The notes under the pieces: model-generated
What the model was told of the DNA's origin: nothing
Seen by the model: only the letters and a program-made list of their open reading frames with translations
Databases searched by the model: none
Shown: piece after piece, positions 56,837 through 64,000 of the stretch
Numbering within the stretch: position 1 is the stretch's first letter
Layout: each line of letters opens with the position of its first letter
Source: Paraescarpia echinospica
Lineage: Eukaryota; Annelida; Polychaeta; Sabellida; Siboglinidae
Direction: 5' to 3'
Assembly: GCA_020002185.1 (NCBI GenBank)
Contig: CM034532.1
Coordinates: 47,577,962-47,641,961 of the forward strand
Length of the DNA stretch: 64,000 nt
Position numbers and translations under genes: made by a program

Positions 56837-58305
56837 ACGTGCTACAGCTCATGATGGTCAGTACACAACACATAATTAATTCTTATATTCCCATTATACC
56901 CCACCATCCAGCTCTGGGGCGTCTTACAGTGTTTCTTTCTTCCTTACAGTCTGAAAATTGTCTAAATTTTAAAGAGTATACTTTGTAGGAATAGGTAAAT
57001 TTCAACATTTGTAAATGACCATTAAATGGAATCCAGTGTATATTAAAAGGAGGCAGTCTGTTCCTAGTTTTTCACTAAATTAATTAATATAACGTTCTTA
57101 ACACTATACTTACTATGTTAAAGGTATACTGCCCGCCAAAGTGCGTTTAGTAAACCCATAACAACATTCGCAATTTGGAAGGTACAATACCGCAGTTTGT
57201 TCCAGCCAGTTTCAAAACAAGCTTTACTGGAAATACTGCCAAGGCAGGCTGAGTTAACCGCAATACTCTTTGATGCTCAATGATTTCCCATGTTCTACAC
57301 AGCTGATTTCCTGTTACAAATTGTGACAATTCTGGGAAGAGGAACAGACTGTCTCCCTTTTAGATGGACCGTTGGATTGTTACGTATTCCTAAATCGACC
57401 TGTTTTCGTCTGTTGCAGGTAGATGCTTTGTGTCGTGCAACTGTGAAAGAAGATGAGAGGCGCTTGTACTTGATTAGTAGAGAACGATGAATAGTGTTTA
57501 CTGTATGTGATGTTTTCCTATACGCAAAGACTGGGTAAAACATCTTCGTATAAATATGCTTATTGTGTACACTTAGACGGCTGCCTGACATCGCTGTTCA
57601 GATAATGTGTTGTTGATGTCTGTGTCGCTGTCATTCGGTCAGCGTTCGCTTCTACTTATTGTGGATTCAGCATTTACGTGTAATGACGGCTGTATATTAC
57701 ATTTGGACTCTGGCCAATTGCTGACATGGCCATGACAGTATCACCAAATTAGGTGCACCACACACACACCATGTATATCAAATCGTAGATGTAGTCGCTT
57801 AACTGTGGCACATTTAGCTTTTCAAGGATACCGGTATATATGGAAGGGCACGGGGCTTAATTAAATATGGTATATTTGTGATAACGTTAACCTGTCCAGT
57901 ATGTGTCTGATTGTGCCTCTGTCAACCGCTATATACTTTGCAGCCATAGCACAAACGTGTGCAACACGCAAGATTGTATGTCCATGTACCGTGTTAGTTT
58001 TCTAGACTTGTTTTCATATTTCTGGACAGAGTTATTTTGATGCGAAAATCGGTGTCATATTTGCTATGTACATTTGTGGGAAGACAACTGGACGGGCGCT
58101 GTGGCACCATCATCATCGGCCACGTGACCGGCGGGCGCCCGTTGTATTCTGCCTTCATAGAATTTTGTATATTGTGAAAGTCAAACATGAGCAAAATATA
58201 CGCAGATTGATACACAGAGCTTTATATTTTATGTAGGCATGAGTTTTAGATTGTCCCGGTAGAACGTTTTTCTTTCCCTTGCTACTGCCCATGCTTCAGC
58301 ATCAT
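56837..58305 (+). other. Likely 3' UTR and following sequence
   Basis: No coding frame is recognised. Just after the stop, ATGATG|GTCAGT could be a donor for a 3' UTR intron, but it is unsupported. ATTAAA occurs near 57020 as a possible weak poly(A) signal. The transcript end cannot be fixed from sequence alone. Confidence 0.4.
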
Positions 58306-58540
58306 CAGGTGTGTTAACACGGTAACTATCACTTCGTGAACGTCATGACACAGCCATGGCTTGATTCATCCACAGGTGTGTTAACACGGTAACTATCACT
58401 TCGTGAACCCCACGACGCAGCCATGGCTTGATTCATCCACAGGTGTGTTAACACGGTAACTATCACTTCGTGAACGCCACGACGCAGCCATGGCTTGATT
58501 CATCCACAGGTGTGTTAACACAGTAACTATAACTTTGTCA
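58306..58540. repeat. 67-bp tandem repeat, three full copies and a partial
   Basis: Units starting CAGGTGTGTTAACACGGTAA lie at 58306, 58373, 58440 and 58507. The rest of the unit includes CTATCACTTCGTGAAC and GCAGCCATGGCTTGATTCAT. The first three are nearly identical; the fourth diverges after about 35 bp. Confidence 0.95.
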
Positions 58541-58959
58541 AAGCGGCTATGCAGCTGTGGCTCGATTCCCACATTTTGCCCTGGTGATACGCAGCACCAA
58601 TTTCATTGCGCACCATCACCAAATGCTGTCATTTGGTTACAAACGAATATTTACTTGTTGATTTTAGTCCACGGATTGGTGGAAGGGAGTGGTGATGACA
58701 TGTTCTGGTGTAGTTCTTTCTGGTAACCGGTAATAATCTACCAGTTACTGCAGGTCGTAAATTTAACAGAACAGGTATGTCTCAAAACGACTGGTTTATT
58801 GTCACCCAGCTAAAATCAGAACGTAATTTGTCATTCCACAAATAAGCCGTCTCGGTAGTGATACGAATTCATGTTACGATAACCCGTATTCTAAGTAGGT
58901 TGTAGTTTTTTTTATACAAACATTGCGTGGTGGCTAATGTTTTATTGTCGTTTTGTGTA

Positions 58960-58974
58960 ATGGATAATCCTGAT
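58960..58974 (+). CDS. Candidate first coding exon of an unidentified gene
   Basis: ATGGATAATCCTGAT is followed at once by a perfect donor, GTAAGT. The start has G at -3 and G at +4. It encodes MDNPD and leaves in phase 0, which matches the phase of the exon-like segment at 60186. The two would join as MDNPDLSKSPAFAKIYKTFV and onward. Short and supported by signals only, so it may be chance. Confidence 0.35.
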
Positions 58975-59534
58975 GTAAGTAAATTGAGCTTCGTGCAATG
59001 TAGGCCCTATTTGGGTAGAGAGGTCTGCAGTTTGGCCATGGTGAATTGCGTGGTGTTGGTGTCTTCGAACGAAACCAGTGGCTGTGCAGATGAACAGTTG
59101 ATGGGTTCGCAACTGGAAGACCACGTTTGAGATGCGTGGTCGTGACTGCTTGTATCACTCGATTGTCCAAAGGGCCTACGTAGCTTCATGCCATGTCTGT
59201 ATCAATCTATTTGATGCGAAAGGTTATCGGCATAAGATGTTTGTGGATATGTTGATATCTATCGATAGTTCAGCTAGCAGTGTTTTATGTGCCAGAAGGG
59301 TAGCATTGCATTGGGATATTGTTGTTTCCGGTTCGCTTTGTGCATGTAGTATGTTTGTATCCGACAGTGGAAACATGTTGGTACAAAGTTACGGAATAAT
59401 GTGCCCTTTTGGCAGACATGTAGAGGGAGACGCCAGTGTCTTCCGTGTGTCTGCGTCGAGGGCAAAGGTCATGCCGGAACTGTTCATAACCTGTATGTAG
59501 TAATGGTGGGCTTGATTTCATTTGTAAGACAACA

Positions 59535-59540
59535 AATAAA
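59535..59540 (+). terminator. Possible poly(A) signal AATAAA
   Basis: AATAAA followed by AGCAATGTTCTGTGTCGG, a GT-rich stretch. It could end a long (about 2.7 kb) 3' UTR of the 4.1 gene. It would then overlap the candidate gene start at 58960, so the two calls compete. Confidence 0.3.
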
Positions 59541-60185
59541 GTACTCTTTAGCAATGTTCTGTGTCGGCTTTTGAATATGCAGAAGGCGAGGTATAAGCCG
59601 GTATTTAAACTTTGTCCTGTAAAGATGCGTTCCTTTGATCACTACAGGCAAATTTCGTGGCTAATACAAGATAGGATATTGTGAATGCTGTACCAGTGCT
59701 AACCAAAGCTACTGCACCTGCCACAATGTTGGCAATAAAAAGGCGAAAAATTATGTTTCTGGTATTACGTGTGGTTCCAAATAATGGTAGAAATTTATTT
59801 GCCAATTATACCACTTTGTACAGTAATTAAGGAATGAGTTGTATGAGGATCAATGACACATTTTACGTTGGTATACTTATGATGGATCATGTCAAAGACA
59901 AGCGAACTTTCCACGAAAACACAGAATTGTTTATTAATTATTTATTCAGTTGCATAATATGTTCAGAAATAATGTACAATATGATGATATAACAATGTGA
60001 CATTTAAATTGGGTGGTATGTTAAATGTATAACTCCTATTAAGACAAGTCGCTCTCATAGGAGCTGAAGTAACAAGGTTACGCTCTTGGGTTAATCATAA
60101 AAATTGACGGGTCCTTTTTTGAAAATAATGGAACTTCTCTGTGTTGTAGTTATGGAAATGTAGTACAATTAATTGTCCACTGCAG

Positions 60186-60257
60186 CTGTCAAAATCGCCA
60201 GCTTTTGCTAAGATCTACAAGACATTTGTTTCTGGTTACCCGATTGACCTTGTTAAA
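60186..60257 (+). CDS. Candidate internal exon of an unidentified gene
   Basis: Seventy-two nt, phase 0 to 0, acceptor TAATTGTCCACTGCAG and donor AAA|GTAAGT, both strong. It encodes LSKSPAFAKIYKTFVSGYPI then DLVK, a plausible globular helix segment. I do not recognise the family. It is downstream of the 4.1 stop, so it probably belongs to the next gene, whose other exons would lie to the right of the window. Confidence 0.5.
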
Positions 60258-61451
60258 GTAAGTTCTTACAATGTGAAAAATATATTAATTTTGACCCTGT
60301 ATAAACTAAACCACAATAATATCGAACTTGTTTAAGCTGGTGCTTCTTACATTAGGAGGGAAGGTATAGTCCTAGAAGAGTACAGGAGTGTCCTACTTCA
60401 AGCAAACTTACTATCTTAGCATATATCCGTGGGATTCCATGCTGTCACTACCCCATATTAATTATATAGGGAGTGACTAGTAGAAAGAAGAGTTTATTTT
60501 GGAACAGAATAATCAACCCCTTTAGCAATTATTTTCTGCTAAGGCAGAATTGTTTAACACGTTCACAGACTCATCTAATTGGTGTAACCTTTTTGTGTTG
60601 TTTCTGCAAAATAGGAAAGTTACAATTAACAATACAAATATGGCTTCTCATTGTGTTCCTTCGTTTGACTGGTAGAAGCCAGGAATGCAAATAAAAGTCA
60701 CATCTGCCAAAATAGGTGTGGGTGTGCTTTGCTCCACACTGCAATATGCCTACGGTATATCATACGAAGAATGTAATACAACAATATCCGAACAATCCTA
60801 GTCGCTTATCCTAGCTACTCTCACTCGCCAAGTAGAGTGGTAAAAAGCGCATTTGAAACCAGAACGGTGATGCCATCTGACGGCAACTGTCGATTCAAAA
60901 TGTCCAATAAGTTTAGTATAGTATTTAGTATAACAATTATTACAGTGTATATATTATGTACATTTTCGATAAAGAAATTAAGTTACAAAATAAATTTTAT
61001 AAAATGAAAGTGAAATTTGTTTCACTGCGATACGCCACCTAGTGACTAAGCGGGTGATATGGTAGACACATTTACAATGCAAGTTTAATAACTTCTAATT
61101 GGATATGTCGGGTATATTGCAACAAAATGTTTCAAGAAGTATACCTTCAACATATTTATTCACGTATTAAGAATGTAATAAAAATGAGTAACATGCCTCA
61201 GTTTAAGAGGAACTATTATGACAATTGATAAAAATGTGTAAAATTACGTAAAAACTAGTGACAAAAACAGTTAGTTTCACTTCTTTGTTACCTTGATTAC
61301 AATGTATAGTAGACATAAACGTGCCCAGCGAAAAATAACGTGATATGTTGACTAATGACGGAAACAGGTGCACGACGTAATGTCATGCTTCGAGACAGGA
61401 TATCATCACAGTATCCGCTTCTTCTTGTGGTCCATTTTATCAAAGCAGCCG
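60258..61451 (+). other. AT-rich stretch without recognised features
   Basis: No exon-like segment, repeat unit or RNA gene recognised. Confidence 0.4.
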
Positions 61452-61811
61452 CTATGCACACCGACACCACAGTCCGATGAATTGCTTCAGTCGCGTTACC
61501 GTGATGTCGACCAATTTCAATCGTCGGAGTCTCGAATGGGGATGGTCCCGCTTCCACTCGTCAACATTCGCTAGGATCTTTCTGCCGTATTCTATGGTGT
61601 TGTTCACCACGGTGGACATTGTATCGGGGGTAAAGAGTAGGTGGAAGTAGGTGATTGGGGCAGAGTTGCGAGGCGGGAGATGACTGGGTCCGGGATTGTC
61701 GACGGTGAAGTTAGGCTGAGACGGGCCTTCGTCTTGCTCTACCTTCTTCCAGGCCTGCACACGGTGCGATGTCGGTACATCTCCATCACCCTGGAAGAGA
61801 AGACTGTCCAC
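61452..61811 (-). pseudogene. piggyBac-like transposase remnant (N-terminal part)
   Basis: A 119-codon minus-strand frame includes GPSHLPPRNSAPITYFHLLF, TPDTMSTVVNNTIEYGRKIL and LKLVDITVTRLKQFIGLW. The pattern SP..YF.L.FT...........T..Y.......W....I....K.F.GL is the start of the DDE_Tnp_1_7 domain of piggyBac-derived transposases. The frame is lost right after FIGLW and no DDD catalytic part is found, so it is a truncated relic. Confidence 0.7.
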
Positions 61812-63279
61812 ATATCAGAATAAAGATGTTATAACTGAAGCAATGCTGGTATGATAAAAGGGAGCCGGGATCTCATTCTCTAAATTCCCATTAGCGTTAC
61901 TGCAAAACCACTCAATCAAATGATTGTGGGCAGCTACCGAAAGAGAAGAGAACAGATCAGTACATTCGTGGGGCGGAATAATAAACGAATGACACGCGGA
62001 TAAAATGTTTCTTCTTAAACTTGCATATTATGTGAATAATATTTATATGGAGTTAAGGAAAGTGATATGTTTGTGGGCATATTGATTAATTTGTAATTAC
62101 AAAATTGACGATCTCGGGAAGCAACTTTAAAATGTAGTTCCTTATGGCAAATATTTAATAATACGCCCTATTTAAAGGTGAATGGAATCGAGGTTTTTTA
62201 AGTAATACATTATTTATCATATTTAAGATGTGAAACTAACACAGATATTATTTAGAAGCAGAGAAGATTGAGTTACCTAGCAGATTTATGTCATGCCGCA
62301 TTAGTTCTCGCTTCAAGAAATTTGCCTGTTTTCGTCATAAAAACGTTTGGGAATATAAAACAAAATACGATGGAATGTATTTGGCATCCATTTTTGATGG
62401 CTTGACGGGCCTTTTGCTATAGACCATAGATCACGTGACGGATAAGTCAATTACCAAAACGATGCCCTCATCTGTACCTGGCATTTACTTTAAATTTAGT
62501 CAATCACAACGCAAACGCCTAAACACTGGATTGGCCTTGACACTAGAAAATTAATACTTGTCGGTTTACTTTTATTTTGGTTACCCTGCCTGAAAGTTGT
62601 TGCGAGATTGGTCAACTGGCTGGCTTGTGGATAACATCCGGGCAGTTCATATATGCACTCTATCCCATTTGGACGTTTATAACTGTACCCTACAATACAA
62701 GTATATTTAACCATCTGATTAAGTTGTTTGTCATTGTATCGACACGCGAAACACAACATGGTGACCCTGTGACGTGATTGAGTGAAGAAATCGACATAAT
62801 CGATGGATGAAAACAACTTTGCGAACGACACGCAAAACGGATGCTGGACTGGCACTGTGTGTGTTACCTCACTGGACTTTGAGGTAGGTGGATTGACAAA
62901 ATGACTACGCAGTAGCGAAGCACTGTGGTCCACTTATTACTGTACGTGACCTCTGACAGGGACAGCCAACCCAAGGCTAAGGACACACGCCTGGGGCAAC
63001 GCACCCTCGGGATGACATGTAGTGCGCCCGACCTGTTGACATTATATGGACAGCTTAAGTGCCCTTCCCACGCCGGACGCCACAGGAGATGACGCTATCA
63101 TCAGCGACGTACACTGATAGCGGTGTGACGGTATTGTGCAATGTGAACTGTCATTATGGCCCAGTCCTAGTCGTGCTGAAGAACGTAATTTTGGTTGGAT
63201 GGCCAGCTTACCGTACAGATGCCCCAGTGAAGTGCAGGACTACTAGAATTACCGAGACGAACTCTGCGTTCACAATGGA
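61812..63279 (+). other. Stretch with one unexplained minus-strand open frame
   Basis: The minus strand is open from 62933 to 62496 (145 codons, beginning MDHSASLLRSHFVNPPTSKS). It has no recognisable domain and no exon-like borders, so I do not call it a gene. From about 62950 the composition becomes richer in GC as the LINE begins. Confidence 0.35.
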
Positions 63280-63992
63280 GTGATTCTTAAGGGTATGCGT
63301 GTAGTGGGCCACATCCCCAAATCAAAACAGCAGAAAGCTAGGCAATTGGCAGCGTCTACAGAACACCTACACAACACAGCAAAGTACCTAGGCGTCAACA
63401 TCAATAGCAAACTGTCCTGGAACCACCACGTGGACGCCATCACTAAGAAAGCCAATAGCACCGTTGCCTTCCTTAACCGAAACAACAGCAACTGCCCCAG
63501 ACCAGTTAAATCATACTGCTATCAAACATACGTCAGACCAACAACAGAGTATACGCTTCTGCCGTTTGGGACCCTGCCACCAAGCGAAACATCGACAAAC
63601 TGGAGATGGTACAGAGGCGTGCTGCCAGATACGTTTATGGTGCGTCGCAGCAGCCCAACCTCCATGCTCCACCAATTGCAATGGCAGTTCATGGAACAGC
63701 GCAGATGTATTGCAAGGCTTAACATGATGTATACAATTCAAAACGCCCTCGTCGCCATCCATGCCAGCCTATACACAAAGCCAGCCCGTACGCACTGCGC
63801 CACAGAACTCTTAGCTGAGGGGCGCAGAGGGCACCCATTCCAATTAATGGTTCAACGTTCCAGAACACAGGCTTTCCAACATCCTTTTTTATAGCCACGA
63901 TAGTAGCCTGGAATAACCTAACCGCCCAATCAGTTCAATCTCCCTCTCTAGATGCTTCAAGCAGTGCCTTGCCGACACTGCCGCAAACTAAA
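63280..63992 (+). mobile_element. 3' end of a non-LTR retrotransposon
   Basis: The frame from 63280 contains TAKYLGVNINSKLSWNHHVD, AITKKANSTVAFLNRNNSNC and PRPVKSYCYQTYVRP, the post-catalytic part of an RT of Jockey/CR1 type. A frameshift near 63555 moves the reading to IDKLEMVQRRAARYVYGAS; the first frame resumes with MEQRRCIARLNMMYTIQNAL. The end, TIVAWNNLTAQSVQSPSLDA then FKQCLADTAAN and a stop at about 63987-63989, is the typical C terminus. The upstream RT boxes are not recognised. Confidence 0.88.
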
Positions 63993-64000
63993 AGTGACCC

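Noticed and set aside
59132..59500. 122-codon plus-strand open frame downstream of the 4.1 stop
   Set aside because: No domain, Cys/Val/Ser-rich composition typical of chance frames, with competing frames on the other strand.
62496..62933. 145-codon minus-strand open frame
   Set aside because: Longest unexplained frame in the window, but no motif, signal peptide or splice-consistent borders; kept only as a note.

Overview
This is animal nuclear DNA, most likely from a mollusc or another lophotrochozoan. The evidence is GT-AG introns, a bilaterian protein 4.1 gene, and a transposon mix (CR1/L2-like LINEs, a DIRS-type element, a Gmr1-like LTR element, many short TIR elements) of the kind seen in mollusc genomes. 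No species can be named from the sequence alone.

One gene dominates the window. It lies on the + strand from 1144 to 56836 and is the body of a protein 4.1 (EPB41/coracle) orthologue. I could place 20 coding exons with GT-AG borders. Their reading phases agree and the lengths sum to 2775 nt, giving 924 residues plus a stop. The order is a Lys/Glu-rich helix, a FERM domain (about residues 91-373), a FERM-adjacent region (374-433), a variable middle part, an exon of RDQYGN repeats, a Thr-rich linker, and the conserved 4.1 C-terminal domain. The 5' end of the gene lies left of the window. Protein 4.1 links membrane proteins to the spectrin-actin cortex and, in invertebrates, to septate junctions.

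The introns hold mobile DNA. Intron 1-2 has a 123-bp TTAA-flanked MITE and a ~1.5-kb giant palindrome whose arms each carry a tRNA-like module. The intron at 10.2-20.5 kb has an internally deleted LINE and a 56-bp minisatellite of 23 copies. The 14-kb intron between exons 6 and 7 (25.2-39.5 kb) is a transposon nest: a TIR element, a 41-bp cruciform-prone array split by a truncated Gmr1-like LTR retrotransposon, a second TIR element in or next to that LTR, a composite repeat, a LINE fragment and a DIRS-like element cut off at the start of its tyrosine recombinase. Smaller TIR elements sit close to splice sites at 40.1-41.3, 42.2, 46.2-46.5 and 52.6-52.8 kb.

Downstream of the 4.1 stop codon are likely 3' UTR, a 67-bp tandem repeat, two short candidate exons (58960-58974 and 60186-60257) that may open an unidentified gene, a piggyBac-like transposase remnant on the - strand, and the 3' end of another LINE running to the right edge.
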